Assembly (NCBI RefSeq): GCF_004022265.1
Contig: NZ_SAVB01000016.1
Span: 1-64,000, forward strand
DNA length: 64,000 bases
Source: Paenirhodobacter ferrireducens
Lineage (GTDB): Bacteria; Pseudomonadota; Alphaproteobacteria; Rhodobacterales; Rhodobacteraceae
Direction of reading: 5' to 3'
In this document: positions 45,135 to 56,032 of the stretch, one piece after another
Position numbering within the stretch: the first letter of the stretch is position 1
Layout of the letters: the number at the start of each line of letters is the position of its first letter
The notes under the pieces: model-generated
The model's input: the letters and a program-made list of their open reading frames with translations, nothing else
The model's database searches: none
What the model was told of the DNA's origin: nothing
Made by a program: the position numbers and the translations under genes

Positions 45135-46736
45135 TCAGTTCGCCTGACGCCGCAGGAACGCGGGGATCTCGATGCGGTCCTGATCGTGTTCGGCCTCGTC
45201 CTCGTAGCTCGGACGCTGCGGGGCGGCGGGGCGATAGGCCTGCTGCGGCGCGTGCTGCGGTGCCTGCGGCTCGGCGGCATGGCCGGTCATCCGGTTGATC
45301 AGCGAGTTGATGCCGAAGCGCGGCTTCTCGGCGGCCGGCTGCGGCATCGGCGCACGGCCGGCGCCCATCTGCGGAGCCGCGGGACGGGCCTGGCCGGGCT
45401 GCGACGGGGCTTTGTTCACCGCAGCCTGCAGCCGGGCCAGCGCCTCGGGCGAGGGCGTGCCGGGCGCGCGCGGACGCGGCGCAACGAAGGAGCCCGCGTC
45501 TTCCTCGACATGCAGCTCGCGGGCCGGTGCGGCAGCCGCGCGCGGCTGGTAGGCGGGCGGCGGCAGCTCGTCCGAGACCTCGCGCGTGACAGGCTGCGGC
45601 GCCGGGGCGGCGGGCGCGTCGAAAAGGTTGCGCTCGGGCGCGGCCTGCGGCGCCGGCTGCGGCGCCACATGATGCGCGGCGGCGGCCGGAGCGGCAGCCG
45701 GCTCGTTGTGACCCGACTTCAGCGGCTCGGCCATGGTGCGGCGCGGCACCGGCACCTCGACGGCGGCCGGGGTGGCGTCAATCCCGGTCGCGACGACCGA
45801 AACCCGCATCATCCCTTCCATGTCCGGATCGAGCGTCGAGCCGACGATGATGTTGGCGTCCGGATCGACCTCTTCGCGGATGCGGTTCGCGGCTTCGTCA
45901 AGTTCGAACAGCGTCAGGTCATAGCCGCCGGTGATGTTGATCAGCACGCCCTTGGCACCCTTGAGCGAGATCTCGTCAAGCAGCGGGTTGGCGATCGCCT
46001 TCTCGGCGGCCTGGATCGCACGGTCGTCGCCCGAGGCGTCGCCGGTGCCCATCATCGCCTTGCCCATCTCATCCATCACCGAGCGGACGTCGGCAAAGTC
46101 GAGGTTGATCAGGCCGGGGCGGACCATCAGGTCGGAGATGCCCTTCACGCCCTGATAGAGCACGTCGTCGGCCATCGCGAAGGCTTCGGTGAAGGTGGTG
46201 CGCTCGTTCGCCAGACGGAACAGGTTCTGGTTCGGGATGATGATCAGGGTGTCGACGACCTTCTGCAGCGCCTCGAGGCCCTGCTCAGCCTGACGCATCC
46301 GCTTCGCGCCCTCGAACTGGAACGGCTTGGTCACCACGCCCACGGTCAGCACGCCAAGCTCGCGCGCGGCCTGTGCGATGATCGGCGCAGCGCCGGTGCC
46401 GGTGCCGCCGCCCATGCCGGCGGTGATGAAGCACATGTGGGCACCGGCGAGATGATCGACGATCGCCTCGATGCTTTCCTCGGCGGCGGCGGCGCCGACG
46501 GAGGGACGCGCCCCCGCGCCCAGCCCCTCGGTCGCCTTCAGGCCCATCTGCACCCGCGCCTGCGAGCGCGACTGCTGCAGCGCCTGCGCATCGGTGTTGG
46601 CCACGACAAACTCGACCCCGTCGAGCTGCTTCTCGATCATGTTGTTGACCGCGTTGCCGCCCGCACCACCGACGCCGAACACGGTGATCCGCGGCTTGAG
46701 GTCTTCGTGATCCGACATCATCAGATTCAAGGTCAT
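45135..46736 (-). CDS. ftsZ: Cell division GTPase FtsZ
   Basis: A 533-residue tubulin homologue that forms the division ring. N-terminal [16 protein letters not shown], the tubulin signature [19 protein letters not shown], and the T7 region [11 protein letters not shown] are intact. After the core (about residue 325) comes a roughly 190-residue Ala/Pro/Gln-rich linker, long as in other alphaproteobacteria. The conserved C-terminal peptide [12 protein letters not shown] binds FtsA and other partners. It lies 212 bp after ftsA and ends in its own terminator. Confidence 0.97.
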   Translation of the reverse strand: MTLNLMMSDHEDLKPRITVFGVGGAGGNAVNNMIEKQLDGVEFVVANTDAQALQQSRSQARVQMGLKATEGLGAGARPSVGAAAAEESIEAIVDHLAGAHMCFITAGMGGGTGTGAAPIIAQAARELGVLTVGVVTKPFQFEGAKRMRQAEQGLEALQKVVDTLIIIPNQNLFRLANERTTFTEAFAMADDVLYQGVKGISDLMVRPGLINLDFADVRSVMDEMGKAMMGTGDASGDDRAIQAAEKAIANPLLDEISLKGAKGVLINITGGYDLTLFELDEAANRIREEVDPDANIIVGSTLDPDMEGMMRVSVVATGIDATPAAVEVPVPRRTMAEPLKSGHNEPAAAPAAAAHHVAPQPAPQAAPERNLFDAPAAPAPQPVTREVSDELPPPAYQPRAAAAPARELHVEEDAGSFVAPRPRAPGTPSPEALARLQAAVNKAPSQPGQARPAAPQMGAGRAPMPQPAAEKPRFGINSLINRMTGHAAEPQAPQHAPQQAYRPAAPQRPSYEDEAEHDQDRIEIPAFLRRQAN

Positions 46737-46948
46737 GGGTTTCCGCCTGTGTTTTGTGCTGATCGGCCCTGTCCCCGGCCGAAACGTCCCCGTAATTCCC
46801 TTAGTTTTATCCGCGAATCCGAGAAACGTCACTCAAAAAACACAGGGGAAGCACAAAATCTGGAGCGCAGCCGCATCCATTCAGCGGTATTTCGCGCATA
46901 CCTCTGCATCTGGTGGAAAACAAGCAGGAGCAGCCCGGCCCTTGCGTT

Positions 46949-48283
46949 TCACCAGTTGTCGCGGAACCAGCGCAGCGCGCGCCGGAACGACCGGCCGCCC
47001 AGCTTCTCGGCCGGAATCTCGAAATCCCACCATTCGTCCTGCGGATGCGCGGCAAAGAGCGCGAGCCCGACGACAGAGGAGAAGCCAGAGCCGGTCGCGG
47101 CCTGCGGCAGCCCCTGCACCCGCAGGGGCCGGCCAAGACGCACATTCTGGCCGAGGATCCGGGCCGCCAGCCCGTCGAGGCCGGGGATCTGGCTGGCGCC
47201 GCCGGTCAGCACGATCTGCTGGCTCGGCAGGTGGTCGAAGCCCGCGACATCCAGAAGCGTCCGCACCTCCTCGAGGATCTCCTCGACGCGCGGCCGCATG
47301 ATGCCGATCAGCTCGGCACGGCTGACGCGGCGACGGTCCTTTTCCCAGTCGCCCGAATTGCCGGCCAGCTCGATCATCTCGCGGTCGTCCATGCCGGTCG
47401 CGACGACACCGCCATGGAAGGTCTTGATCCGCTCCGCCGTGGCCATCGGCACCTGCAGCCCCGCGGCGATGTCGCGGGTGACGTGATCGCCGCCCATCCG
47501 CACCGCATCGGCAAAGATCATGTGCTTCTTCATGAAGATCGACACCGCGGTGGCACCGCCCCCCATGTCGATGCAGGCCGCGCCGAGCTCCTGCTCGTCC
47601 TCGACGAGCGAGCTCATCCCCGAGACATAGGCCGAGGAGGCGATCCCCGCGAGTTCGAGGTCGCAGCGCCGGATGCAATAGATCAGGTTCTGCACCGCCG
47701 CCGCATCGACGCTGAGCAGGTGCATGTCGACCGCGAGCCGCGCGCCGACATGGCCGCGCGGATCATTCAGCCCCGAACGGTGATCGAGGGCGAAATTGAC
47801 CGGATGGGCATGCAGCACCTCGCGGCCCGACCCGATGTCGGGCATGTCGCAGGAGGCAAGCACGCGGGCGAGATCCTGCTCGTCCACCTGCGTCCCCATC
47901 ACCTCGACCTCGCCGGCCAGGCCGTAGCTGCGCGGCACGGCGCCCGAGAAGCAGGCGATGACATGGTCGACGCGGGTGTTGGCCATCTTCTGCGCCGCCT
48001 GCACCGCGGTGCGGATCGCGCGCTCGGTCTCGGCCATGGCGTCGATCTCGCCAAAGCGCACGCCGCGCGAGCGGGTGGTGGCGGCACCGATGACGCGGAA
48101 GCTCGACTGCCCGGCGAGGGAACCGACCCCCTCGGCCTCGCGCACCGCGTCGTCATTGTCGAAGCGCAGCACGAGACAGGCGATCTTCGACGAGCCGATG
48201 TCGAGAAGGGCGACGACCCCGCGCTGAAGGGCCGCCTTGCGCATGTTCCGCATCGCCCGCTGGGCCTGGTAGAGATCGGTCAT
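46949..48283 (-). CDS. ftsA: Cell division protein FtsA
   Basis: A 444-residue actin-like ATPase that tethers FtsZ to the membrane. Phosphate loops are VVALLDIGSSKIACLV and GAACIDMGGGATAVSIF, and the adenosine site is QIVLTGGASQIPGL. The C-terminal amphipathic tail GRSFRRALRWFRDNW is the membrane-targeting helix. Its ATG overlaps the ftsQ stop by 4 bases. Confidence 0.96.
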   Translation of the reverse strand: MTDLYQAQRAMRNMRKAALQRGVVALLDIGSSKIACLVLRFDNDDAVREAEGVGSLAGQSSFRVIGAATTRSRGVRFGEIDAMAETERAIRTAVQAAQKMANTRVDHVIACFSGAVPRSYGLAGEVEVMGTQVDEQDLARVLASCDMPDIGSGREVLHAHPVNFALDHRSGLNDPRGHVGARLAVDMHLLSVDAAAVQNLIYCIRRCDLELAGIASSAYVSGMSSLVEDEQELGAACIDMGGGATAVSIFMKKHMIFADAVRMGGDHVTRDIAAGLQVPMATAERIKTFHGGVVATGMDDREMIELAGNSGDWEKDRRRVSRAELIGIMRPRVEEILEEVRTLLDVAGFDHLPSQQIVLTGGASQIPGLDGLAARILGQNVRLGRPLRVQGLPQAATGSGFSSVVGLALFAAHPQDEWWDFEIPAEKLGGRSFRRALRWFRDNW

Positions 48284-49227
48284 TGGGACACCTTCACACT
48301 GTTCAGCGCGCCGGCGCTGATCGCCTGATACTGGGCCAGCGCCGGAGCGCTGAGACGGATCGTCGGACGGTCTGCATTGCGCATGTCGAGCCGGGTGAAA
48401 TCGCGGTTCAGCAGGTCTTCGGCGGCATCGAGGGCGAGCACCCGCTCGACCGCCTGCACCGGGTTCTCCTCGGGCAGAAGGATGCGCTGATCGCGGTCGA
48501 GGACCAGATCCCACCGCCGCTCGCCCATCCGCACCAGACCGCGCGCCCGCGGCAGGATCGGTTGCGCCGCGGCCAGGATCAGCAGCGCCTCGGGCACGGC
48601 CTCGTCCGCCCCCTCCCCCGCGATCAGCGGCAGGTCGGGGCGCGCGTCGCGGCGGGTCAGCGAGGCGGTGCGATGCCCCATCTCGTCGAGCATCTCGATC
48701 CCTGACGGGGTGCGCCACAGGATCACCGGCTCGCGCTCGGTCACCTTGACATCGAGCGCGCCGCCGGTGCGCACGATCAGCGACACGTCCTTCACCGCAT
48801 CAAGACGGGCGATGGTGTCGTGATAGGCGACGAGGTCGATGGCAAAGCGCGAGGCCGGAAGCTGAACCGGCAGCATCGCACGCACCGCCTGTTCGACCTC
48901 GGGGCTCGCGCCTTCGACGGTCAGGGTCGAGACGCGGAACTCGGGCCGGTTCTGGATCGAGAGCTTGATGTCCTCGAGCTTCGCCATCGCATCGGCCCGC
49001 CGCCCCTCGTCGCCCAGCCAGAGGCCGAGCCCGAGGGTGACGACGAAGACCGGCACACCGATGCGGGTGAAGGCGCGCACGAAGGGGGTCAGCCACAGCC
49101 GCTGCAACCGGAACGCGAGCCGCGAGGGCGCCGGATCGCGCCGCGCGCCGTTCGCGCGCGACCGGATCATCACCCGGCGCTGGCCGGCCTGCAACAGGTA
49201 GCGCGGTTCCGCCTTCAGCGATCGCAT
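48280..49227 (-). CDS. ftsQ: Cell division protein FtsQ
   Basis: A 315-residue bitopic divisome protein. A basic cytoplasmic N-terminus of about 55 residues precedes one helix ([18 protein letters not shown]), the POTRA domain ([20 protein letters not shown]) and the FtsQ/DivIB beta domain ([34 protein letters not shown]). It bridges early and late divisome proteins. Its start overlaps the ddl end by 13 bases. Confidence 0.93.
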   Translation of the reverse strand: MRSLKAEPRYLLQAGQRRVMIRSRANGARRDPAPSRLAFRLQRLWLTPFVRAFTRIGVPVFVVTLGLGLWLGDEGRRADAMAKLEDIKLSIQNRPEFRVSTLTVEGASPEVEQAVRAMLPVQLPASRFAIDLVAYHDTIARLDAVKDVSLIVRTGGALDVKVTEREPVILWRTPSGIEMLDEMGHRTASLTRRDARPDLPLIAGEGADEAVPEALLILAAAQPILPRARGLVRMGERRWDLVLDRDQRILLPEENPVQAVERVLALDAAEDLLNRDFTRLDMRNADRPTIRLSAPALAQYQAISAGALNSVKVSQ

Positions 49228-50138
49228 GAGGCGTCCTCCACCATCCAGCGGCAGAGCTCGGGGAACGAGATCCCCTCGGCCGCCGCCTGTTCCGGGGCAA
49301 GCGAGGTCGGCGTCATCCCGGGCTGTGTGTTGGTCTCGAGCAGCACGATGCCCGCGACGCCGCGGCTGTCGTCCCAGCGGAAATCGGTGCGCGACAGGCC
49401 CCGGCAGCCAAGCGCCTTGTGGGCACGCACGGCGTAATCCTGACAGGCGCGGAACACGTCCTCGGGCAGATCCGCCGGACAGACGTGGCGCGAGCCGCCC
49501 TCGGCATACTTTGCGTTGTAGTCATACCAGCCGGTGGTGATGATCTCGGTCACTGCAAGCGCGTGATCTTCCATCACCGAGCAGGTCAGCTCGCGGCCCG
49601 GTGCATAGGTCTCGACCATCACCGTCTCGGGCATCGCGGCAGACAGCTGCGGCGGCCCGTTCGAGCCTTCGGTGACGATGTAGACGCCGACCGAGGAGCC
49701 CTCGTTGTTGGGCTTGACCACATAGGGCACGGGCAGAACATGGGCCGCGCCGACCTCGGCCTTCGTCGCCAGCACGCTTTCCACCACCGGCAACCCGGCG
49801 GCGCGATAGGCGGCCTTGGAACGGGTCTTGTCCATCGCCAGCGCCGAGGCCAGTACGCCCGAATGGGTATAGGGCAGACGCAGCCATTCGAGCAGGCCCT
49901 GAACGCAACCGTCCTCGCCCCAGCGGCCATGCAGCGCGTTGAACACGCAATCGGGCTTGGCGGCGGCCAGCTGCGCCGGCAGGTCCGGCCCCGCGTCGAT
50001 CTCGATGACCTCGAATCCCGCCACCCTGAGCGCCTTGGCGCATTCGCGCCCGCTCGACAGAGACACTTCCCGCTCCGCGGAAGGTCCGCCCATCAAGACC
50101 GCCACAAGGTGGGATGCCCTGCTCGACATGCCCGCCAC
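49215..50138 (-). CDS. ddl: D-alanine--D-alanine ligase
   Basis: A 307-residue ATP-grasp ligase that makes the D-Ala-D-Ala dipeptide of peptidoglycan. Blocks: [77 protein letters not shown] and [20 protein letters not shown]. It lies between murB and ftsQ, as in other dcw clusters. Confidence 0.96.
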   Translation of the reverse strand: MAGMSSRASHLVAVLMGGPSAEREVSLSSGRECAKALRVAGFEVIEIDAGPDLPAQLAAAKPDCVFNALHGRWGEDGCVQGLLEWLRLPYTHSGVLASALAMDKTRSKAAYRAAGLPVVESVLATKAEVGAAHVLPVPYVVKPNNEGSSVGVYIVTEGSNGPPQLSAAMPETVMVETYAPGRELTCSVMEDHALAVTEIITTGWYDYNAKYAEGGSRHVCPADLPEDVFRACQDYAVRAHKALGCRGLSRTDFRWDDSRGVAGIVLLETNTQPGMTPTSLAPEQAAAEGISFPELCRWMVEDASCDR

Positions 50139-50199
50139 TTTCGCCTCTCCCGGGGTTTGCCCCCGTGGAATAATTATCGCAACACCCGCGCGCCGCGGA

Positions 50200-51126
50200 T
50201 CAATATTCGCCGACGCGCATGATTTCCCACTCTAGCGAAATTCCCTGCGTCTGCAAAACCTTTTTGCGGACGTCCTCGCCCAGCCCCTCTAGATCTTGTG
50301 CCGTGGCACCGCCGGTATTGATCAGGAAATTGGAGTGCATCTCACTCATCTGCGCCCCGCCGCGCCGCGCGCCGCGCATCCCCGCCTCGTCGATCACCTT
50401 CCAGGCCTTCAGATCGTGCACGTCATCGGCCCGCCCGGTCGAGGAGAACCCCGCCGGGTTGCGGAAGGTCGAGCCGGCCGAGCGCTCCTTCGTCGGCTGG
50501 CAGGCGTCGCGCTTCGCGATCTGATCGGCCATCCGCGCCTCGAGCGCCGCGGGCTCGCCCCGTTCGGCGCGGAAGGTGGCGCCCACCAGCACCGCCCCCT
50601 CTGGAAGCGTGCTCGAGCGATAGGCCAGATGCAGATCCGCCGCCGGGATCACCACACGCTCGCCCGAGCGCAGCACCGCCTCGACCTCGATCAGGTGGTC
50701 GGCGGTATAGCTGCCATAACAGCCCGCATTCATCCGCACGGCCCCGCCGATCGAGCCCGGAATGGTGCGCAGGAAGGTCAGATCGAGCCCCGCCTCGGCC
50801 GCGCGCCGCGCGACATGGGCGTCCAGCGCCGCGGTCCCCGCACGCACCCGCCCCGCGTCGGCCTGCACCTCGATCGCGTTGAAGCCGCGGCCAAGACGGA
50901 TCACCACCGCCCGGATGCCGCCGTCGCGCACGATCAGGTTCGACCCCACCCCCATCGGGAAGACTGCCACCTCGGCCGGCAGCGCGGCCAGGAAGGCCGC
51001 AAGGTCCTCGGCATCGGCGGGCTGGAAGAACCAGTCGGCCGGGCCGCCGACGCGCAGCCAGGTGAGATCGGCGAGCGGGCGATTGCGGCTGAGCGTGCCG
51101 CGCGGGGTATAGGCGATGCTGTCCAT
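50200..51126 (-). CDS. murB: UDP-N-acetylenolpyruvoylglucosamine reductase
   Basis: A 308-residue FAD enzyme reducing UDP-GlcNAc-enolpyruvate to UDP-MurNAc. FAD-binding parts are [16 protein letters not shown] and [16 protein letters not shown], with [20 protein letters not shown] and the catalytic-serine region [13 protein letters not shown]. The C-terminal [20 protein letters not shown] is normal. ATG 51126 has GAGAGGAT ahead. It follows the transglutaminase-like gene after 40 bp. Confidence 0.95.
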   Translation of the reverse strand: MDSIAYTPRGTLSRNRPLADLTWLRVGGPADWFFQPADAEDLAAFLAALPAEVAVFPMGVGSNLIVRDGGIRAVVIRLGRGFNAIEVQADAGRVRAGTAALDAHVARRAAEAGLDLTFLRTIPGSIGGAVRMNAGCYGSYTADHLIEVEAVLRSGERVVIPAADLHLAYRSSTLPEGAVLVGATFRAERGEPAALEARMADQIAKRDACQPTKERSAGSTFRNPAGFSSTGRADDVHDLKAWKVIDEAGMRGARRGGAQMSEMHSNFLINTGGATAQDLEGLGEDVRKKVLQTQGISLEWEIMRVGEY

Positions 51127-51166
51127 ATCCTCTCGCTTAGCCCGCCGCCCGCGGCCGGGCAAGAGC

Positions 51167-51997
51167 TCAGTCGGCGGCTCGGTCGGTGGTGTCGATCACC
51201 ACCTCGTAGTCGAGCGTCGTCGTCACCTCCGGCCCGCGGAACCCGCCCTCGAGCGGCAGCGTGCCCGCCTGCCCCGGCGCCACACACAGCGCCACATGGC
51301 CATCCGTCACCGCCACCCCATGCGTCGGGTCATAGCCGCGCCAGCCCTGCCCGGGTAGCCACACCTCGGGCCAGGCGTGCAGGTGGCGCCGGCCATCGAC
51401 GCTTTCGGCCTCCGCCTGATAGCCCGAGACGAAGCGCGCCGGGATCCCCTGCGTGCGCGCCGCGGCGATGAACAGCATGGTCAGATCGCGGCAGGCGCCC
51501 TTCGCCGTCGCCAGCGTCTCGGCCGGGCTCTGGGCATTGCCGGTCAGGCGGATATGGCGATCGGTGCGGGTAAACAGCGTCTCGTTCAGCGCGGCAAGAA
51601 AGTCCCCGGCCCGGCCGCGGGTGGCGGCGGCAAGGCTGGCGGCGAAAGCCGCGACCTCGGGCGCAACGGGCTCGGCCGGCAGGAAGGCCGCCGGCGCCGC
51701 CACCGGCCAGGGCAGCGCCGGCAGCGCCTCGACCAGCGGCGCCGGCGCATGGGTGTCGAGGGTGAAGCGACTCTCGATCACCAGCTCGCGGGTCTTGCGG
51801 CCGAAGGTCAGCCGGGTCAGCGGGTTGCCCCAGACGTCGGTGCGGTCGACCCGGGTCACCGGCGCCGGCGTCACCGCGATCTCGGCCGAATGCAGCGTCA
51901 CGCCCTCGGGCCGCGGGCTCAGCCGCAGACGCTGCGGGCCGAGCCGGACCGGCGCGGAATAGCCGTAGCGGGTGAGATGACGGACGGTGAAGCGCAT
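51167..51997 (-). CDS. Transglutaminase-like cysteine protease-fold protein
   Basis: A 276-residue protein with an N-terminal beta domain ([20 protein letters not shown], Bact_transglu_N type) and a transglutaminase core. The triad looks complete: Cys in [16 protein letters not shown], His in [15 protein letters not shown] and Asp in WRGYDPTHG. Relatives act as peptidases or amidases, so its place between DUF2484 and murB in the dcw cluster raises the idea of a cell-wall peptide substrate, which is my inference. It has no signal peptide. ATG 51997 has AGGAGG ahead. Confidence 0.88.
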   Translation of the reverse strand: MRFTVRHLTRYGYSAPVRLGPQRLRLSPRPEGVTLHSAEIAVTPAPVTRVDRTDVWGNPLTRLTFGRKTRELVIESRFTLDTHAPAPLVEALPALPWPVAAPAAFLPAEPVAPEVAAFAASLAAATRGRAGDFLAALNETLFTRTDRHIRLTGNAQSPAETLATAKGACRDLTMLFIAAARTQGIPARFVSGYQAEAESVDGRRHLHAWPEVWLPGQGWRGYDPTHGVAVTDGHVALCVAPGQAGTLPLEGGFRGPEVTTTLDYEVVIDTTDRAAD

Positions 51998-52059
51998 CTG
52001 GGCCTCCTGCCTTGTGCGGGCAGGATAGGCCGCAAGGCCTGCGCGCACCAGTGTCGCGC

Positions 52060-52314
52060 TCAGCCCCCGGCCTTGCGTCCGATGCGGAGCAGACGGCGGG
52101 CGAGGAAGCGCAGCGGCCAGCGCAGCACCGAGGCCTGCGCGGCAAGCAGCAGCACGCCAAGCACCGGCCCGTCACTCACGAAGACCCAGACCAGCAGCGG
52201 CAGGCCGGTGACGATCAGCGCGATACCGCCCGGCCAGTGAAAGCGGCGCGGTGCGAGGCCGATCAGCGTGGCGATCAGCGCCCAGAGGCAGGCGGCAATC
52301 AGCGGGGCGCTCAT
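52060..52314 (-). CDS. DUF2484 family small membrane protein
   Basis: An 84-residue protein with two helices (PLIAACLWALIATLIGL, GIALIVTGLPLLVWVFVS) and a basic C-terminus (LRFLARRLLRIGRKAGG). It matches DUF2484, a Rhodobacterales family commonly found near murB and murC. Function is unknown; a cell-envelope role is suggested only by context. Its ATG overlaps the permease stop by 4 bases. Confidence 0.82.
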   Translation of the reverse strand: MSAPLIAACLWALIATLIGLAPRRFHWPGGIALIVTGLPLLVWVFVSDGPVLGVLLLAAQASVLRWPLRFLARRLLRIGRKAGG

Positions 52315-53495
52315 GCCAGCCCCGCAAACGAGGCGGCAAGCGCCGCGCCCGAGGCGAGCGCGCCGAAGACCGGCACCACCATCGGCACGCGGAAGGGCGC
52401 CACGGGCGCGCGCCGCTTCAGCCCGATCAGAGCGAGGTTCACCAGCACGAAGACGCACAGCAGCACAGTGGTGGTGAGCTGCGCCAGCGCCGCGACCGGC
52501 AGCGCAAGCGCCGCAACCAGCATCAGCCCGCCCGCGAGAAGCGTCGCCGCCACCGGCGTGCCAAGCCGCGGGTGGATATGGCGGAAGACGCCGAGTGCCG
52601 GCAACCGCCGGCCAAGACCGTAAAGCACCCGCGCCGCCATCACGATCTGCGCCAGCACCCCGTTCAGCGCGGCAGCGACCGCAATCGCCGGCAACAGCGC
52701 CTGCGGCGCCGAGGCCCGGGCCCAGACCTCGGCGAGCGGGCTTTCCGAAAGGGCAAGATCGGCGGGCGCCACGGCATGGACCGCGGCGGCCGAGACCGCA
52801 ACATAGAGGAGCGTGGTGATGACGAGCGCGGCCAGGATCGCGCGCGGCAGGGTGCGGGTCGGGTCACGCACCTCCTCGGCCATGTTCACGATATCCTCGA
52901 AGCCGATGAAGGCGAAGAAGGCCAGCGCCGCCCCCGCGGCAATCCCCGACCACGGCACTGCGGTGGCGAGCGGGGCCGCCGCCGGTGCCCCTGCCCCGGC
53001 CCAGATCACCAGCAAAAGCCCCGCGACCTCGATCACCGTCAGGATCGCGGCGAAACCGATCGACTCCAGCACCCCCCAGAGCGCGATCACCGTCAACAGC
53101 AGGCCGAGGGCAAAGATCAGCGGCGCCGAAGGCAGCGGCAGCAGGAGCGTCAGATAGCCCACCCCGCCGCGCAGCACCGCCGCGGCCGAGATCACCCCCG
53201 AGAGCACGATGGCAAGCCCGACGAGCACGCCAAGCGCGCGCGAGGCAAGCCCCGCCTCGACATAGGCGACCTCCCCCGCGGCTTCGGGCAGGCGGGTGGA
53301 AAGCTCGGCATAGGAGAGCGCCGAGGGCGCGGCAATGAGGCCAGCGAGCACGAAGGCAAGCGGCGTCCAGCCGCCCGCATGCCCGGCAACGGCGCCGACC
53401 AGCACATAGATGCCGGCGCCGACCATGACACCCACGCCATAGGCGGTCAGCAGGACGGGGCCGAGGCGACGCTTCAGCTCCTCGCCCTGCGCCAT
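52311..53495 (-). CDS. APC-family amino-acid permease
   Basis: A 394-residue amino acid-polyamine-organocation permease with about 11-12 helices. The first helix has the broken-helix motif VGVMVGAGIYVLVGAVAG; FFAFIGFEDIVNMAEEVRDP and RVLYGLGRRLPALGVF are typical. The substrate is unknown. It starts one base after the murC stop, so it is part of the dcw transcript, an unusual place for a permease. Confidence 0.87.
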   Translation of the reverse strand: MAQGEELKRRLGPVLLTAYGVGVMVGAGIYVLVGAVAGHAGGWTPLAFVLAGLIAAPSALSYAELSTRLPEAAGEVAYVEAGLASRALGVLVGLAIVLSGVISAAAVLRGGVGYLTLLLPLPSAPLIFALGLLLTVIALWGVLESIGFAAILTVIEVAGLLLVIWAGAGAPAAAPLATAVPWSGIAAGAALAFFAFIGFEDIVNMAEEVRDPTRTLPRAILAALVITTLLYVAVSAAAVHAVAPADLALSESPLAEVWARASAPQALLPAIAVAAALNGVLAQIVMAARVLYGLGRRLPALGVFRHIHPRLGTPVAATLLAGGLMLVAALALPVAALAQLTTTVLLCVFVLVNLALIGLKRRAPVAPFRVPMVVPVFGALASGAALAASFAGLA

Positions 53496-53496
53496 C

Positions 53497-54921
53497 TCAG
53501 GCGCCGAGGATGTTGGGCAGGTTGTTCGCCCAGGCCGAGATCGTGCCGGCGCCGAGGCAGACCACGATGTCGCCCGGCCGCGCCTGCTCCTTCACCAGCC
53601 GCGCGAGGTCTTCCTCGTGGAAGAGGGCGCGGGCGTGGCGGTGGCCGTGACGGATCAGCCCGGCGACGAGGTCGTCGCGCGTGGCGCCCGGGATCGGGTC
53701 CTCGCCCGCGGCATAGACATCGGCGATCGCCACCACGTCGGCCTCGTTGAAGCAGGTGCAGAAATCGTCGAAGAGGTTGTGCAGGCGCGAGTAGCGGTGC
53801 GGCTGATGCGCCGCGATCACCCGTGCGCCCGGCGTGCCCGACACATATTGCCGCGCCGCCTTCAGCACCGCCGCGATCTCGACCGGGTGGTGGCCGTAAT
53901 CGTCGATGATGGTGACGCCGCCCAGCACCTCGCCCACCTTGGTGAAGCGCCGGTTGACGCCGCCGAACTGCGCGAGTGCGGCGCGGATCTCGTCCTTCTT
54001 CATGCCAAGGTGGCGCGCCACGGCGATCGCCGCAAGGCTGTTCGAGACGTTGTGGTTGCCCGGCATCGGCAGCGAACAGCCCTCGATCTTCGCCTCGGGG
54101 CCCTCGTTTTGCAGCAGAACGTCGAAATGCGCCCGGCCTTCCGAGAAGCTGAGGTTGACCGCGCGCACATCGGCCTGGGCGTTGAAGCCGAAGGTCGTGA
54201 CGCGGCGGTCGGTGACGCGGCCGACAAGGGCCTGGACCTCGGGGTGGTCGGTGCAGCACACCGCCATGCCGTAAAACGGGATGTTGGTGACGAAATCGTA
54301 GAAGCCCTGGCGCAGGTTCTCGATCGTGCCCCAGTGCTCCATGTGCTCGGGGTCGATGTTGGTGACGATCGCGATGGTCGCCGGCAACCGGTTGAACGAG
54401 CCGTCGGATTCATCGGCCTCGACCACCATCCACTCGCCCTCGCCCGCCCGCGCGTTCGAGCCATAGGCGTGGATGATGCCGCCGTTGATCACGGTCGGAT
54501 CGAAGCCGCCCTTGTCGAGCAGCGTCGCCACCATCGTCGTCGTCGTGGTCTTGCCATGGGTGCCGGCGATCGCGATGTTCGACTTCAGTCGCATCAGCTC
54601 GGCCAGCATCTCGGCGCGGCGCACCACCGGCAGCTTGCGCCGGCGCGCCTCCTCGAGTTCGGGGTTGCCCTTCTTGATCGCCGAAGAGATCACCACCACC
54701 GCGACGTCGTCGGTGATGTTCCCGGCGCGCTGCCCCTCGTGGAAGGTCGCGCCCAGCTCGACCAGCCGGTCGGTGATCTTCGAGGCCTTGGCATCCGAGC
54801 CCTGCACCTTGTAGCCGAGCGTGATCAGCACTTCGGCAATGCCCGACATGCCGATGCCGCCGATGCCGATGAAGTGGATCGGGCCCAGTTCCCCGGGAAG
54901 TTTCGTGGCGGCAGCGCTCAT
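53497..54921 (-). CDS. murC: UDP-N-acetylmuramate--L-alanine ligase
   Basis: A 474-residue Mur ligase adding L-Ala to UDP-MurNAc. N-terminal nucleotide loop [21 protein letters not shown] loop [28 protein letters not shown], and C-terminal [17 protein letters not shown] and [14 protein letters not shown] are all present. Its ATG overlaps the murG stop by 4 bases. Confidence 0.97.
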   Translation of the reverse strand: MSAAATKLPGELGPIHFIGIGGIGMSGIAEVLITLGYKVQGSDAKASKITDRLVELGATFHEGQRAGNITDDVAVVVISSAIKKGNPELEEARRRKLPVVRRAEMLAELMRLKSNIAIAGTHGKTTTTTMVATLLDKGGFDPTVINGGIIHAYGSNARAGEGEWMVVEADESDGSFNRLPATIAIVTNIDPEHMEHWGTIENLRQGFYDFVTNIPFYGMAVCCTDHPEVQALVGRVTDRRVTTFGFNAQADVRAVNLSFSEGRAHFDVLLQNEGPEAKIEGCSLPMPGNHNVSNSLAAIAVARHLGMKKDEIRAALAQFGGVNRRFTKVGEVLGGVTIIDDYGHHPVEIAAVLKAARQYVSGTPGARVIAAHQPHRYSRLHNLFDDFCTCFNEADVVAIADVYAAGEDPIPGATRDDLVAGLIRHGHRHARALFHEEDLARLVKEQARPGDIVVCLGAGTISAWANNLPNILGA

Positions 54922-56021
54922 TTCGGTTGTCCTGCAAGTTTCTCGACGATTTCGACCAGCCGCCCGGTGGCATCGGGGATGCCGTATCCGAGCGCGGCCT
55001 GCGCCATCTGCACCGCACCCTCGGGATTGTCCAGAACCAGCGCGACCTGGACCGAGATGCTCTCGGCCGTGGCCTGTGCCTCGGGCACGAGGATCGCGGC
55101 ACCGGCCTCGGTCAGGCCGCGGGCATTCGCCGTCTGGTGATCGCCGGTGGCGGCGGCATAGGGGATCAGGATCGCGGGGCGCCCGATCACCGAGATGTCG
55201 GCGACCGACGAGGCGCCCGAGCGCGAGATCACAAGCTGGCACTCGGCCAGCCGGCGCGGCACGTCCTTGAAGAAGGGTTCGACCTCGGCGGCGATGCCGG
55301 CCGCGGCATAGGCCGCCGTGACGCGCTCCATATCCTCGGGGCGGGCCTGATGGGCAACGCGCAGCCGGGCGCGCAGCGGCGCGGGCAGCGCGGCCAGCGC
55401 CACGGGCACGACGTCGGAGAGCACCCGCGCGCCCTGCGAGCCGCCGATCACCAGCATCGAAAGCGCCCCCTCGCCCGGCGGGGTGTAGGGGGCGGCGGCG
55501 CATTCGATGATCGCGGCACGCACCGGGTTGCCGGTGTGCACCCCCGCCACGCCGGGCGGCAGATCGGTGGGCCAGGTGCCGCAGGCGAAGGCGTCGACAT
55601 GGCCGGCAAAGATCCGGTTCACCCGCCCCATCACGCCGTTCTGCTCGTGGATCGCGCGCGGCACGCGCAAGAGCCACGCGGCGCTGAGCGCGGGGATCGT
55701 CGGATAGCCGCCAAAACCCACCACCGCGGCCGGGCGGTCAGCCAGATCGTGCCGGATCGCGGTGAAGATGCCGCCAAGGATGCGGAACGGCACGGCGAGC
55801 TTCGCCAGCGCCCCACCGCGCGCGAAGGTGGCCGAGGCCACTTCCTCGACATGGACGACATGCGGGAAGCCGCCGGCATAGCGCGCGCCGCGCGCATCGG
55901 TCGACAGCTTGACCCGCCAGCCGCGGCGCACCATCGCCTCGGCCAGCGCCTGCGCGGGGAACATGTGCCCGCCGGTGCCGCCCGCGGCGATCAGCAGAAG
56001 CGGGGCTTTCGGAGCGGCCAT
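54918..56021 (-). CDS. murG: Undecaprenyl-diphospho-muramoylpentapeptide N-acetylglucosaminyltransferase
   Basis: A 367-residue GT28 enzyme converting lipid I to lipid II at the inner face of the membrane. Motifs: [64 protein letters not shown] and [23 protein letters not shown] 56021 is preferred over GTG 56036 because AAGGAGG lies 6 bases ahead of it. It is adjacent to ftsW and coupled to murC. Confidence 0.96.
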   Translation of the reverse strand: MAAPKAPLLLIAAGGTGGHMFPAQALAEAMVRRGWRVKLSTDARGARYAGGFPHVVHVEEVASATFARGGALAKLAVPFRILGGIFTAIRHDLADRPAAVVGFGGYPTIPALSAAWLLRVPRAIHEQNGVMGRVNRIFAGHVDAFACGTWPTDLPPGVAGVHTGNPVRAAIIECAAAPYTPPGEGALSMLVIGGSQGARVLSDVVPVALAALPAPLRARLRVAHQARPEDMERVTAAYAAAGIAAEVEPFFKDVPRRLAECQLVISRSGASSVADISVIGRPAILIPYAAATGDHQTANARGLTEAGAAILVPEAQATAESISVQVALVLDNPEGAVQMAQAALGYGIPDATGRLVEIVEKLAGQPK

Positions 56022-56032
56022 CGCGGCCTCCT

